Shown piece after piece: positions 34,755 through 45,109 of a DNA stretch of 64,000 bases. Source of the stretch: an uncultured Pelagibacteraceae bacterium. GTDB taxonomy: Bacteria; Pseudomonadota; Alphaproteobacteria; Pelagibacterales; Pelagibacteraceae. Under the pieces are notes generated by a model that saw nothing but the letters and a program-made list of their open reading frames with translations, had not been told where the DNA came from and ran no database searches. Where the stretch lies: assembly GCA_902547215.1 (NCBI GenBank), contig CACCNI010000001.1, positions 23,501 through 87,500 of the forward strand, read 5' to 3'. The stretch's first letter is position 1; every line of letters begins with the position of its first letter. The translations under genes and the position numbers were made by a program.

Positions 34755-35717
34755 TTAATAATTTTGAATATTTTTCTTATTTTTGGCCCAATCTACCAAA
34801 TTCTTTAAACCATCATCAATATTTGTATAATTATAATATTTAGTTTTTTTCTTTAGTTTTTTATTGCATCCATGGGTTTTTAAAACATCAGCATTTAATT
34901 TTTTTCTTTTTTTTATAATAGGATTTCCGAACTGTTTTGTTAATGTACGAAGTATATACTTTATATCTACAGGTTTTCCCGAACAAACATTATATATTTC
35001 ATGTTTTTTTTTTAAATTCATAAATAAGAGAATTTTTAAATTTTTAATCACGTCATTTATATAAGTAAAATCTCTAAAATGATTTCCAAAGTTATTTAAA
35101 AAAAAAGTTTTTTTCTTTCTTATTGAAGATATGAATTTCAATATCAACATATCTGGTCTTCCCCATTCACCATAGATTGTAAAAAACCTTAAACCTACAA
35201 ATTTAATTTTATAATAATTGCTATATATTTCTGCAATTTCCTCATTATTTTTTTTGCTTAAAGAATAAGTATTTGTTGGGTGTATAGCTTGATTCTCTTT
35301 TAATGGAAAAGTTCTTTTTTCACCATAAACAGAACTTGAAGATGCATAAAAAAATTTTTTCACATCGTATAATCTTGCCAGCTCGATTAAATTACAAAAA
35401 CCAAGAATATTTGATTTTATGTACTCTCTTGGATTTTCTATTGAATATCTTACACCTGCTTGGGCTGCTAAGTTAAAAATTATATCAAATTTATTTTTTG
35501 CGAATATTTTTTCAATTGCTTTATAATTTGAAATATCTTTTTTGTAGAATCTAAAATTTTTATTTTTTTTTAAGATAGACAAACGCGATTTTTTTATAGA
35601 AGGTGAGTAATAATCATTTAAATTGTCGACTCCAAATATCCTAATATGCTTATTGACTAGATTATTACATAAATGAAATCCTATAAAACCTGCGCAACCT
35701 GTAACTAAAATCTTCAT
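34755..35717 (-). CDS. NAD-dependent epimerase (UDP-glucuronate 4-epimerase-like)
   Basis: TGCAGFIGFHLCNNL, VDNLNDYYSPSIKKSRL, NLAAQAGVRYSIENP, YSLSKKNNEE. Confidence 0.9.
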   Translation of the reverse strand: MKILVTGCAGFIGFHLCNNLVNKHIRIFGVDNLNDYYSPSIKKSRLSILKKNKNFRFYKKDISNYKAIEKIFAKNKFDIIFNLAAQAGVRYSIENPREYIKSNILGFCNLIELARLYDVKKFFYASSSSVYGEKRTFPLKENQAIHPTNTYSLSKKNNEEIAEIYSNYYKIKFVGLRFFTIYGEWGRPDMLILKFISSIRKKKTFFLNNFGNHFRDFTYINDVIKNLKILLFMNLKKKHEIYNVCSGKPVDIKYILRTLTKQFGNPIIKKRKKLNADVLKTHGCNKKLKKKTKYYNYTNIDDGLKNLVDWAKNKKNIQNY

Positions 35718-36526
35718 TTAATTATTTTTCTAAAATGTTTAAAAAACTTAAATACAGCTATTATAATTATTATTAAAACGTTTTGTTTATTATTATATCT
35801 AATTTTAAGTTCTTCAAAGAATAATTTTCTATAACTAATTTTACTTGAAAATCCCCCTCTTCTAAATATTCCGACTATTTCTTTTTTTTTTGTAGCAACA
35901 CCATCCATTTTTTTAAGCACAATCATTCTGTAAAAGTAGTCATAATCTGCATGGTATTTATATTTAATATTATATAATCCCACTTTTTTAGCTGATGATC
36001 TTTTGATGAAAAATCCAGTCGAATGACTAGTATAAAAACCCCATGAGTAAGTTATTTTTTTTGGATTATATCCATGTAATACACCCCAATGCTTTTTAAC
36101 ACTGCCAAATATAAAATCTTTTTTTGGAAATTTAATTATATATTTTTTGATTATTTCCAATGCTCTTTTAGTGTACTTGTCATCAGAATTTAAAATTCCG
36201 ATGTATTTACCTTTGGCCAGTAACATTCCCTTATTAAATGCATCATAAATACCTTTGTCTTTTTGGCTAACCCAGTAAGAAATTTTGTTATTGTATTTTT
36301 TGATAATCTTTAATGAATTATCTGTTGATCCCCCATCAATAAGAATATACTCGTAATTGTTTATTTTTTGTTTGAGGAGACTTTGTATTGCAGTTTCTAA
36401 ATATTTTTCTTGATTTAAAACAACTGTAATAATAGTAAAAAGGGGTTGATTTTTGGTTTTCCTTACTAGATTTTTTCCACCTTCTAAATCATCATTTTTT
36501 AATCTAATTTTGTATAAATTTTTCAT
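35714..36526 (-). CDS. Family 2 glycosyltransferase
   Basis: FTIITVVLNQEKYLETAIQSLLKQ, YILIDGGSTDNSLKII, GILNSDDKY, HADYDYFYRM. Confidence 0.9.
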   Translation of the reverse strand: MKNLYKIRLKNDDLEGGKNLVRKTKNQPLFTIITVVLNQEKYLETAIQSLLKQKINNYEYILIDGGSTDNSLKIIKKYNNKISYWVSQKDKGIYDAFNKGMLLAKGKYIGILNSDDKYTKRALEIIKKYIIKFPKKDFIFGSVKKHWGVLHGYNPKKITYSWGFYTSHSTGFFIKRSSAKKVGLYNIKYKYHADYDYFYRMIVLKKMDGVATKKKEIVGIFRRGGFSSKISYRKLFFEELKIRYNNKQNVLIIIIIAVFKFFKHFRKIIK

Positions 36527-36683
36527 TTTTCATATAAATCTAATTTTAATTCTATCTTAATAACAGTATAAAATACTTAATTTGATATCCAATAATTGAA
36601 AATATTTAAATTTAGATAAGTTTAATGTTTTTAATCATTTAATATATGTATATATTTATAAGTTATAAATTACAAAAATTAAA

Positions 36684-37586
36684 TTGAGTATTTCCAAAAA
36701 AATTTCTGAACACGATATTTTTAAAAAAAGACCTATGTTATTTATGCATTTAGGATCTGCGGGATCAAATTTTAAAGTTTGGTCTGATGTATCTCATAAT
36801 TCTATTTTGGTTTCAGTTGATGGGAACAAATCAAGTTCGGTTAATAAAAAAGTTTTTAAAAAACATATTTCTGATAGTTCAATTATTTCTCATAAAAATA
36901 GTAAAAGTATTTTCTACGAAACAAATGACCCTGACTGCTCAAGTCTTCTTGAGCCAGATGAAACATATTTTAAAAATTGGTATTTTTCTCATAGATTTAA
37001 GGTAAAAAATAAAAGATTAGTTAAAACAATATCCATTAACGATTTTTTAAAAAAAAGAAAAATTGGATATATAGATTGGCTAGTAATTGATGTTCAAGGA
37101 CTTGACTTAAAAATAATAAAAAGCTTAACGAATAAAATAAGAAATAATATATCGATTATTGATATTGAGCCTGGTTTTTTCAGTTTTTATAAAAAAGCTG
37201 ATAAAATTTCAGATGTATTTAAATATCTATCCAAGACATTTGAGTTTGATGATATGAAATTTGGATATAATTTTAAAGTGAATAATAAAAATATTTCAAA
37301 TTATGAAAAAAAAATTTTATTTAATTTAAATAATCCAACAAAAGTTTATTCAAATGTAATATTTTTAAATAGAAGTTCAGATTTAAGATCTGTTTTGTTG
37401 AAAGTTTTTTACTTAGTTAAAAATGATAAACTTTTTGAGGCAAGAGAAATATTAAAAAAATGTTATAAAAAAGATAAGCATCTTGGTGAAATTTATGATG
37501 AAGTAGACTCAAAAATAAAATACAAAAAAATTAAATTTTTACTTTATACTCCTGTTATTTTATTGAAAAAAGTATTTAAAATATAA
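36684..37586 (+). CDS. FkbM-like methyltransferase domain protein
   Basis: FMHLGSAGSNFKVW, IGYIDWLVIDVQGLDLKIIKSL; ORF-track start is TTG at 36684, so an internal ATG is possible. Confidence 0.55.
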   Translation: MSISKKISEHDIFKKRPMLFMHLGSAGSNFKVWSDVSHNSILVSVDGNKSSSVNKKVFKKHISDSSIISHKNSKSIFYETNDPDCSSLLEPDETYFKNWYFSHRFKVKNKRLVKTISINDFLKKRKIGYIDWLVIDVQGLDLKIIKSLTNKIRNNISIIDIEPGFFSFYKKADKISDVFKYLSKTFEFDDMKFGYNFKVNNKNISNYEKKILFNLNNPTKVYSNVIFLNRSSDLRSVLLKVFYLVKNDKLFEAREILKKCYKKDKHLGEIYDEVDSKIKYKKIKFLLYTPVILLKKVFKI

Positions 37587-38809
37587 TGTCAATTAAAGTT
37601 CTCCACATAAACTACTCAGATATTAAGGGGGGAGCGGCGATTGCTGTAAAAAGGATTCATGATGCGCAAAAAAAAATAGATATGGATTCTAAAATAGCTG
37701 TAGCAGAAAAATATTTAGATCATAAAGATGTTATTGGTCCAAAATCTACTTTTGAAGAAGTAAAATGGAAGATATTAAACTCTATAAATCGGAAAATTGG
37801 AAATTTAGAGAAAAAAGAAAGATATGACTCTAACTCCTATAATTTAGTACCAAATAATTTTGTCAAAAAAATAAATAAAATTAGTTGCGATATCATTAAT
37901 TTTCATTGGATAGGTAATAACTTAATTCCAATTAAGGATCTTAAGAAAATTAATAAACCAATAGTATGGACTTTGCATGATATGTGGGCCTATACTGGAT
38001 CGGAGCATTACACAAAGAGTTTAAGATTTATTGAGGGGTATAATAAATATAATAAACCAAAAGAATTAAGTGGATATGATTTTGAGAAATATTGCTGGAA
38101 TTTAAAAAAAAAAAACTATCCAGAAAACCTTAGCATCATAGCCACAAGTAATTGGCAGCTTAACAACGCAAAAAAAAGTTTTTTACTTAAAAATAAAAAA
38201 ATACTTAAAATTCCGCTTCCTATTGATTTTAATTTTTGGAAACCAATGAAAAAAAATATTGCAAGAAATATTTTAAATATATCCGAAAATAAAAAAGTAA
38301 TTTTAATAGGTTCAGAAAAAATTGATCTTAAGAGAAAAGGTTACAATCTTATTGAAAATATTCTTAATATTGTTGATGATAGTAATAGTTTATTAATTGT
38401 ATTTGGTAGGAATTGCAAAAAATTAGGAAAAATAAATAAATTTGATAAAATTTATTTTGAAGAGATTAGCCCTAACTCTCAAGATTTAAAAATTTTATAT
38501 TCTGCGTGTGATTTATTTTTAGCTCCCAGCATTCAAGAATCTTTTGGACAAACTGTTCTTGAGGCTGCTAGTTGTTGCTTACCATCCATATGTTTTGAAA
38601 ATAATGGTATATCCGAAATAATCGATCATAAGACTAATGGATATATAGCTAAAGAGGGAAATGTTGAGGATTTTGCTAAAGGTATTGACTGGTGTTTACA
38701 AAATTTAAAACAAAACGATATGGAGAAAAATTTAAAAAATCTTAAGGAAAAATTTTCTTCTGAAGTAATAGCAGAAGAATACAAAAAATTATATAAAAGT
38801 ATTATATAG
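37586..38809 (+). CDS. Family 4 glycosyltransferase
   Basis: NYSDIKGGAAIAVKRIH, FHWIGNNLIPI, WTLHDMWAYTG, APSIQESFGQTVLEAASC. Confidence 0.9.
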   Translation: MSIKVLHINYSDIKGGAAIAVKRIHDAQKKIDMDSKIAVAEKYLDHKDVIGPKSTFEEVKWKILNSINRKIGNLEKKERYDSNSYNLVPNNFVKKINKISCDIINFHWIGNNLIPIKDLKKINKPIVWTLHDMWAYTGSEHYTKSLRFIEGYNKYNKPKELSGYDFEKYCWNLKKKNYPENLSIIATSNWQLNNAKKSFLLKNKKILKIPLPIDFNFWKPMKKNIARNILNISENKKVILIGSEKIDLKRKGYNLIENILNIVDDSNSLLIVFGRNCKKLGKINKFDKIYFEEISPNSQDLKILYSACDLFLAPSIQESFGQTVLEAASCCLPSICFENNGISEIIDHKTNGYIAKEGNVEDFAKGIDWCLQNLKQNDMEKNLKNLKEKFSSEVIAEEYKKLYKSII

Positions 38810-40004
38810 TCTTTTCTTTAAAAAATTTTGAATACAAATTAACGTATTCTTTAGCTATAATTTTTGAATCAAGATTAACTATTTTTTCTCTAACTTTTAT
38901 ATCATTTTTTTCTTTGTTTATTTTACTTGCTGCCCAATCTATTCCATCTATTAAATTTTCTGGACTCAAGTCTTGAACTATATATCCATTAGTCTTATGA
39001 TCGATTATCTCAGCACATGCAGTATTTTTGAAACAAACTACAGGTGTATTACATGCCATCGACTCCACCCAGGTTTTTCCAAATGCTTCTTGAATAGAAG
39101 AAAAAACAAATAAATCTGCACAAGAGTAAATAAAATTAAGACTTCTTTTATCCTTAACAAATCCTAATAATTTGTACTCTATACCTGTGGTTTTTAAGAC
39201 ATCTTCTGACCAAAAGTTACCAAAAATAAGCAATAAATATTTTGATTTATCAATTTTCCTTATTGCCTCTAAAAATATTTCCCAACCTTTTCTTTTGCTT
39301 TGAGGATTTATTGCCCCATACAAAATTATTTTTTTTTTAGTCTTAATATTTAGTTTAGAAAGCGCAACATTTTTTTCTATTACTTTAAAGTCATCAATAC
39401 TAATATTATTATATATTTTTAAAACTTTTTGATCTTTTAATACATCGCTTTCAGCCGCTTTTGACTTTAGCCAACTACTTATTGCAACAAATTGTATTTT
39501 ATTTTTGAAAACTTTCTTTTTATAATTCCTAATTATTTTTGATATAAAGCCTTTTTCATAATTTTTAAAATCTACAGTATAATGAGATCCTCCAGTAAAT
39601 GGCCACATATCCCGCATGGTCCATATAACTGGTTTTTTAATTTTAGAAATAGATTTTAAACTAACAAAACCTTCTCCTAACCAATGGATATGAATAATAT
39701 CTGCGTTTTTATAAGCATCAAATTTTGTAATGTCATTTCCAAAAAGACCAAATGAAAAAGTAGATCGAGGAGTATGAAGAAAAAGTGTTTTTAAAATTTT
39801 TTCTAAAATTATAAAAAAAGTATTTAAAATTTTACGAAAAAAATTAATTTTTAAAAAAATAACTTTTTTATTATTTATATTTAGTGGATTATTGTTTAAA
39901 ATTTTTGAATCAATATTTAATTTGAGTAAAGCATTATGCAAAATTTCTGTACCTTTGTAAGCTCCACTTTTTGGGGAACCTCCGACTATATGTAAAATTT
40001 TCAT
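38802..40004 (-). CDS. Family 4 glycosyltransferase (paralog of the convergent neighbour)
   Basis: IHWLGEGFVSL, WTMRDMWPFTGGSHYT, SSIQEAFGKTWVESMACNTPVVCF, EIIDHKTNGYI. Confidence 0.9.
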   Translation of the reverse strand: MKILHIVGGSPKSGAYKGTEILHNALLKLNIDSKILNNNPLNINNKKVIFLKINFFRKILNTFFIILEKILKTLFLHTPRSTFSFGLFGNDITKFDAYKNADIIHIHWLGEGFVSLKSISKIKKPVIWTMRDMWPFTGGSHYTVDFKNYEKGFISKIIRNYKKKVFKNKIQFVAISSWLKSKAAESDVLKDQKVLKIYNNISIDDFKVIEKNVALSKLNIKTKKKIILYGAINPQSKRKGWEIFLEAIRKIDKSKYLLLIFGNFWSEDVLKTTGIEYKLLGFVKDKRSLNFIYSCADLFVFSSIQEAFGKTWVESMACNTPVVCFKNTACAEIIDHKTNGYIVQDLSPENLIDGIDWAASKINKEKNDIKVREKIVNLDSKIIAKEYVNLYSKFFKEKTI

Positions 40005-40048
40005 TATAAAAATATATGGGTTATGATAATGAACTATTAAAATAATTT

Positions 40049-40546
40049 TTATAAATTTTTCTCAAGTTTTAACAAAAAATAAGTATTTTTTAATTTAATA
40101 AAAAATTCAAATAAAAAAGAAAATACTAGAGTTGAAAGTATTGTGCTGACAAAAAATGGTAATGCCATAGTGTAGCTTAATAATAAGCCACTAAAAGTGT
40201 AACCATAACCACCTAAAAGCCATACACCAAAATTTGTAGTGATAAAAAACAAACAAACACCTAAAAAGGAGCCTGATAATCTTTTAATTAGACTTGATGA
40301 TAAATATTTTGAATAAAGACCAACTAAAATTACAGAACCCCATGTAAAGAGAGTTGTTCCATGAAAGCCAAAATAAAGATCTGTTAATACAAAACTTAAA
40401 ACTACTGCGGGTATAAATCTTACTCCAAAAAGAGCTGGAGCATAAAAACTTAAAGCAATTAAACTAGTAAAGTTTGGTGGATGCGGAATAAACCTTGTAA
40501 TCGCTAATACAATAAATATTCCAAAAGATATTTTTATATAGCTCAT
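40049..40546 (-). CDS. DUF6580-like small membrane protein, putative S-component-like transporter
   Basis: TRFIPHPPNFTSLIALSFYAPALFGVRF...DLYFGFHGTTLFTW; multi-TM, downstream of btuB. Confidence 0.6.
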   Translation of the reverse strand: MSYIKISFGIFIVLAITRFIPHPPNFTSLIALSFYAPALFGVRFIPAVVLSFVLTDLYFGFHGTTLFTWGSVILVGLYSKYLSSSLIKRLSGSFLGVCLFFITTNFGVWLLGGYGYTFSGLLLSYTMALPFFVSTILSTLVFSFLFEFFIKLKNTYFLLKLEKNL

Positions 40547-40589
40547 AAATTTATAATAAATATTTAAAAAATAATTTCAAGATTATAAA

Positions 40590-42569
40590 TTAATAATTTG
40601 TTTTTATGCCGAAATTAAATGTTCTACCTAATTGTGTATAATCCTTTGCGGTTTCATACTCTTTATCTAAGATATTTGTGATATCAAAAAATAAATTATA
40701 TTTATCTAAATAATTATATTTAAGTGATAAATCATTGACCAAATAACTATCTAATTCAGCATCAGAAAATGATGCTGCACCATTTCTATTAGCATTACCA
40801 TTACCATAATCTCTTGCTTCATCGGACCATTTTGTTTTTAAAGTGAAGTCTAGATTTTGATATTGAGGAATTTTAAAATTTGTAACTAAATTAATTATAT
40901 TTCTTGGTACTCTAACTAATTGTGAGTTTACATAGGTGTTAGCCGGGTTGTCCTGTTCAGCGCCATCATAAGTTTGTGTATATGTGTAATTTAATCCAAA
41001 ATTTAAAAATTCATTAAATTTAATTTTAGACATTAATTCCAGACCCTGCGATTTTACATTCCCAGGTGAATTTTGAGTCGTTGAAGTATTTCCAGATGAA
41101 TTATTTCCACTCCAACCCTCTAATGTGTCATTATATTCTACATTGAAATAAGTTAAATCTATAAACAAATTAGAGTCCATTAGAGTGTGCTCAATACCAA
41201 AATCATAACTACGACTGTTTTCCGCTTTCACATAAGGTAGTGATTTTTGGTTTGCTGCCCATACATAGAAAGTTTCGTATAAAGAAGGGAACCTATAACC
41301 TGTCCCGTAAGATGATTTAAATTTTGTTTTTTTGTTATCAGTTATGTATGCGAGCGTTGCTCTATGAGAATCTTCGTTTCCAGCGTATGAATGCTCATCA
41401 AATCTCGCACCTAAAGTAGTATAAATATTTTGTGTCACTCTACTTTGGAAATCAAGATATTTAGATGTGACGTAAGCATTTGAGTATAAATATCCACTTT
41501 GATTTGCATTATATCCCACTCTGTCATCTTCTCTGTCTAAACCGAATACAATGCTGTTATCTAAGTCAAAATTATAATTTCCTTGATACAAAAACGCATA
41601 TCTATCACCATAGTAGTTATCTTGTGCAGTATTTTTACTTCCAGATGCTGCAGCGTAAACTCTTTTTATATACGTATTTGCTAGAGTAAATTTGTTGGTT
41701 AGCTTTTTAATTGGTTTATGTATCAAACTCACGTTAGCGGAAGACTCGATTGCATCCACCTCTTCACTATGCGATCTTGTTGATGAACAGCCAAATAAAC
41801 TAGATACACATACCGCATCATATTGAAGGTATGTTTCAGCAAGTCTATAATTACCTTTAAACTCTAATTTATCAGATAAAATATTATTATAGCTAGCTAC
41901 TAAACCATTATTTCTATACCTATCTTTTTCATTATTATGAGTCATTTGCGAAACACCATCAGTTTGAAATCTTTGTAGTCCGATGTAATAATTTTTTATC
42001 TCATCACCTCCTGAAATAGAGGAAGAAAAATTATGTGTGTTATTAGATCCTATAATATAATTCACATCTTTTTTAAAACCTGGTTCGCCTTTTTTAGTCG
42101 TGATATGTATTGTCCCACCAATTGCACCACTTCCATAAATAGAACTTTGATTGCCTTTTAAAATCTCAACTCTTGAAACCTGACTAGTTAAGATATTGTT
42201 AAAATCAAAGTCATTAGAAACACTTGAAGGATCAGACATTTTAACACCATCAATATATACTGTTGAATATCTTTTTGGCATTCCTCTTAGTTGGATAGCA
42301 GAGGCTGTCCCATGCCCACCACTTTGAAAAAAATTAACACTTGTAGTAGAGGTGCCTATTGCATCACCCAAAAAATACTCACCTGAATCACTTAAAAATT
42401 TTTCATCTAACACAGTTACCGATGTGCCAACTGAAGAGAGAGACTGAGGTTTTTTGCTGGCAGTAATAACAATTACTGGAATATCTTTGGCAATTGATTT
42501 TGACAATATTTGAAAAGAAAAAATAAGAATAAGTAGAGATAACTCTAAAAATTTTGATATTTTGTCCAT
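40590..42569 (-). CDS. btuB: TonB-dependent outer-membrane receptor, BtuB-like
   Basis: DIPVIVITASKKPQSLSSVGTSVTVL, AIQLRGMPKRYSTVYIDGVKMSDP, VEILKGNQSSIYGSGAIGGTIHITTKKG, C-terminal beta-barrel; cobalamin riboswitch upstream. Confidence 0.9.
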   Translation of the reverse strand: MDKISKFLELSLLILIFSFQILSKSIAKDIPVIVITASKKPQSLSSVGTSVTVLDEKFLSDSGEYFLGDAIGTSTTSVNFFQSGGHGTASAIQLRGMPKRYSTVYIDGVKMSDPSSVSNDFDFNNILTSQVSRVEILKGNQSSIYGSGAIGGTIHITTKKGEPGFKKDVNYIIGSNNTHNFSSSISGGDEIKNYYIGLQRFQTDGVSQMTHNNEKDRYRNNGLVASYNNILSDKLEFKGNYRLAETYLQYDAVCVSSLFGCSSTRSHSEEVDAIESSANVSLIHKPIKKLTNKFTLANTYIKRVYAAASGSKNTAQDNYYGDRYAFLYQGNYNFDLDNSIVFGLDREDDRVGYNANQSGYLYSNAYVTSKYLDFQSRVTQNIYTTLGARFDEHSYAGNEDSHRATLAYITDNKKTKFKSSYGTGYRFPSLYETFYVWAANQKSLPYVKAENSRSYDFGIEHTLMDSNLFIDLTYFNVEYNDTLEGWSGNNSSGNTSTTQNSPGNVKSQGLELMSKIKFNEFLNFGLNYTYTQTYDGAEQDNPANTYVNSQLVRVPRNIINLVTNFKIPQYQNLDFTLKTKWSDEARDYGNGNANRNGAASFSDAELDSYLVNDLSLKYNYLDKYNLFFDITNILDKEYETAKDYTQLGRTFNFGIKTNY

Positions 42570-42599
42570 AATACTCCTTTCAAGAGCTCAAATTTACTA

Positions 42600-42740
42600 A
42601 ACTTTCTGCCGAAGTATTTTTTGCGAACTAGATTTTTCCTGACCATCGTTCTACAACGGACTCTACTGGGTGGCGCTCCGACTTTACGGTTCCAGGAAGA
42701 GCCAATGATTTTCACATTGATTTCCCACCATGCATTTCAG
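42600..42740 (-). promoter_or_regulatory. Cobalamin riboswitch (approximate limits)
   Basis: Minus strand GGTGGGAAATCAATGTGAAAATCATTGGCTCTTCCTGGAACCGTAAAGTCGGAGCGCCACCCAGTAG matches the cobalamin aptamer pattern (GGGAA..., GTCGGAGCGCCACC), in the btuB leader. Confidence 0.85.
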
Positions 42741-42788
42741 TATAATTTTATTTTAAAAAAGTTTTGATATAATTCAAGTAAAAATTAA

Positions 42789-44375
42789 TTAATCATGAAG
42801 ATCCATATTAGAAGCCTTGTATGGTCTGTATTTTTCATCAAACTCCTTTCCAAGTTTAGCCATCATTTTATTTCCCTCATCATCGTTTTTTTCAGCGATT
42901 TTAATTTCAGGCCATCTTTCTCTTGGAAATTTTACGTATAAACTAAAAACTTTAGCTAATCCTGAAATCTCTTCTTTTGAAATAGTTGGCATTCTTAACA
43001 TGCTCGCACTAGTATTAGATAACGAGCAAATCTCCTCATCTTTAATATAACCTTTTTCTATTGCATATGTTCTTAAAGGTGTTCCATGATATGGTGCAAA
43101 GATAAATGCTCCGGTGGCATCAATAGTTTTAGGAAGTTTTCTTACAAAATTTATTGTATCAAATATCAAATCTCTTGTTTCATCTGGCATACCAATAATA
43201 CTATTTGCGCAAGAAGCATATTTATGCTCAGCAGCTATTTGAAAAGCCCTTATTTGTACATCATCTTTTACATTTCTTTTTAAATAATTTCTTCTGTAAT
43301 CATAATTTCCATGTTCTATACCTATATTCATTCTAAGCATATTCATTTCCTCAAGACCAGCAGCTCTATATTCTGTTATAGTTTCAGCTCTTGTATTCAT
43401 CCAAAAAGGGATTTTATAATCTGAGTAAAGCTCCTTTAATTCATCAAACTCTCTATTTGACATAGCTAAAAAAGTATCAACCACAAAATAAATTAAATTA
43501 GGATCGTATTTCTTAACTAAAAAATCTAATTCTTTTCTCATTCTCTCAATACTTTTTTTTCTATGAAATCTTCCACCCGTTTCCGCCTTGTATTCAACGT
43601 TATTTGATGGTGAATTACAAAAGGTGCATGTATATGGGCATCCTCTTTGTGTTTCAAAACCTACAGCTCTCCATATTTTTCCTTGCATAGGTCTGTACAA
43701 GCTACCTTTTTCAAATAAATCCCAATCGGGTATTGGTACTGTATCTATATCAATAGGTGCACGCATTCCATTTCTATAGATATTCCCCTCTCCTTTGATT
43801 GTGAAGTTTTTAATTTGGTCAATTCTGCCTCCTGAACATAATGCGTTTGCCATTTCAACTACCGCACCTTCACCTTCGCCTCTACAAACATAATCGACTA
43901 GATCATTTTTAATAACTTTGTCAGCTGCATATGTTGCAAAAACTCCTCCAAAAAGAGTTTTAAATTTTCTATCTTTTTCAGGTATGGACTTAAGTAAATC
44001 TATTGCTAAATAATAAGTGCTTTCTAGAACAGAAACTAAAATTAAATCTGGTTGAAATGTTGCTACTTTTTTTTTGAAATCTTCGACAATGCCTTTTTTT
44101 GGTTTTACACCTTTTTCATGCCACTCTGAATTATCGTATTTATGAACATTTCTGTTTTCAACTTTTTCTTCGTTTGTATTTTTTCCAAGTGTTAAAGAGT
44201 CTATATCTTCATAGTAAGTACAATCAAAAAGATCTAAAGGATAACCCTCTCTCTTAAGTAATGCTGTAAAAATTCCTACAGATTGAGGCATAAGTGCACT
44301 CATGTGTAAGTTTGGATAAAAAATCAAGATTTTAAAATCTTTTGGGTTTCTTTTTTTAAAAGGTGATTTAAGCAT
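42789..44375 (-). CDS. B12-binding-domain radical SAM protein
   Basis: Radical SAM motif RGCPYTCTFCNSPS; N-terminal B12-binding-like HMSALMPQSVGIFTALLKREGY. Confidence 0.85.
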   Translation of the reverse strand: MLKSPFKKRNPKDFKILIFYPNLHMSALMPQSVGIFTALLKREGYPLDLFDCTYYEDIDSLTLGKNTNEEKVENRNVHKYDNSEWHEKGVKPKKGIVEDFKKKVATFQPDLILVSVLESTYYLAIDLLKSIPEKDRKFKTLFGGVFATYAADKVIKNDLVDYVCRGEGEGAVVEMANALCSGGRIDQIKNFTIKGEGNIYRNGMRAPIDIDTVPIPDWDLFEKGSLYRPMQGKIWRAVGFETQRGCPYTCTFCNSPSNNVEYKAETGGRFHRKKSIERMRKELDFLVKKYDPNLIYFVVDTFLAMSNREFDELKELYSDYKIPFWMNTRAETITEYRAAGLEEMNMLRMNIGIEHGNYDYRRNYLKRNVKDDVQIRAFQIAAEHKYASCANSIIGMPDETRDLIFDTINFVRKLPKTIDATGAFIFAPYHGTPLRTYAIEKGYIKDEEICSLSNTSASMLRMPTISKEEISGLAKVFSLYVKFPRERWPEIKIAEKNDDEGNKMMAKLGKEFDEKYRPYKASNMDLHD

Positions 44376-44404
44376 TTTTGATATTTATTATAGATGAAAA
44401 TTAA

Positions 44405-45109
44405 TTACAACTCCAAAAAGTTTCCACTCCATAGATTGATTCCCTCGATTTCAGCTAAATCTGCGTCAAGAGTATACATTCTATCCTTATATTTTTTCAA
44501 TAATCTTTTAATAAGAAATCTATCAACTTTTGCTCTAGAGTCATAAACAAAATAGTTGCTTCTCTCAGATTTATAAAACTGTTTTCCACCTTTCATTCCA
44601 ATACCAGATATGATTACATTCGCATTTGGGTTCTCAATTAAAGCAAGTAAAATTGCATAAAATCCAGCTGAAATTCCTTGAATTTTTTTATTCTTTATTG
44701 CTTTAATTACATGAACAATCTTTTTTAGTATTTTTTCTTGATGACAAAATTCCGAAATAAATAAAGAAAAAAAACCCAACTTAAAAAAATTCGATTGAAA
44801 ACACCATTGATCAAAATTTGATATACATTTTAATTCGGTGAAACCGTTCAAATCATTAGGTAAATTAATAACACCTGATCTAATTATTAATCTATTAGGT
44901 TTTGAATTTATAATCCTTTTGCTTACATGTTCATTTCTTGCAAACTCTGATGCGCCTGTTGTACAAATTAACTCATTTTCTGGATATTTCTTTCTATAAA
45001 AACTTGCTCTTTCAGCTGCCCCATTTGCTGTATAAATTTTTGATACTTTTATATTTGGAAGTTTTGAATCTGGTTTAGATCCTAACACAAGAACATTATA
45101 ATCTGGCAT
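44405..45109 (-). CDS. Uncharacterised protein resembling GT42-type sialyltransferases
   Basis: GISAGFYAILLALIENPNANVIISGIGMKGGKQFY resembles the GT42 core; 14-bp overlap with a KdsB-like gene. Confidence 0.45.
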   Translation of the reverse strand: MPDYNVLVLGSKPDSKLPNIKVSKIYTANGAAERASFYRKKYPENELICTTGASEFARNEHVSKRIINSKPNRLIIRSGVINLPNDLNGFTELKCISNFDQWCFQSNFFKLGFFSLFISEFCHQEKILKKIVHVIKAIKNKKIQGISAGFYAILLALIENPNANVIISGIGMKGGKQFYKSERSNYFVYDSRAKVDRFLIKRLLKKYKDRMYTLDADLAEIEGINLWSGNFLEL

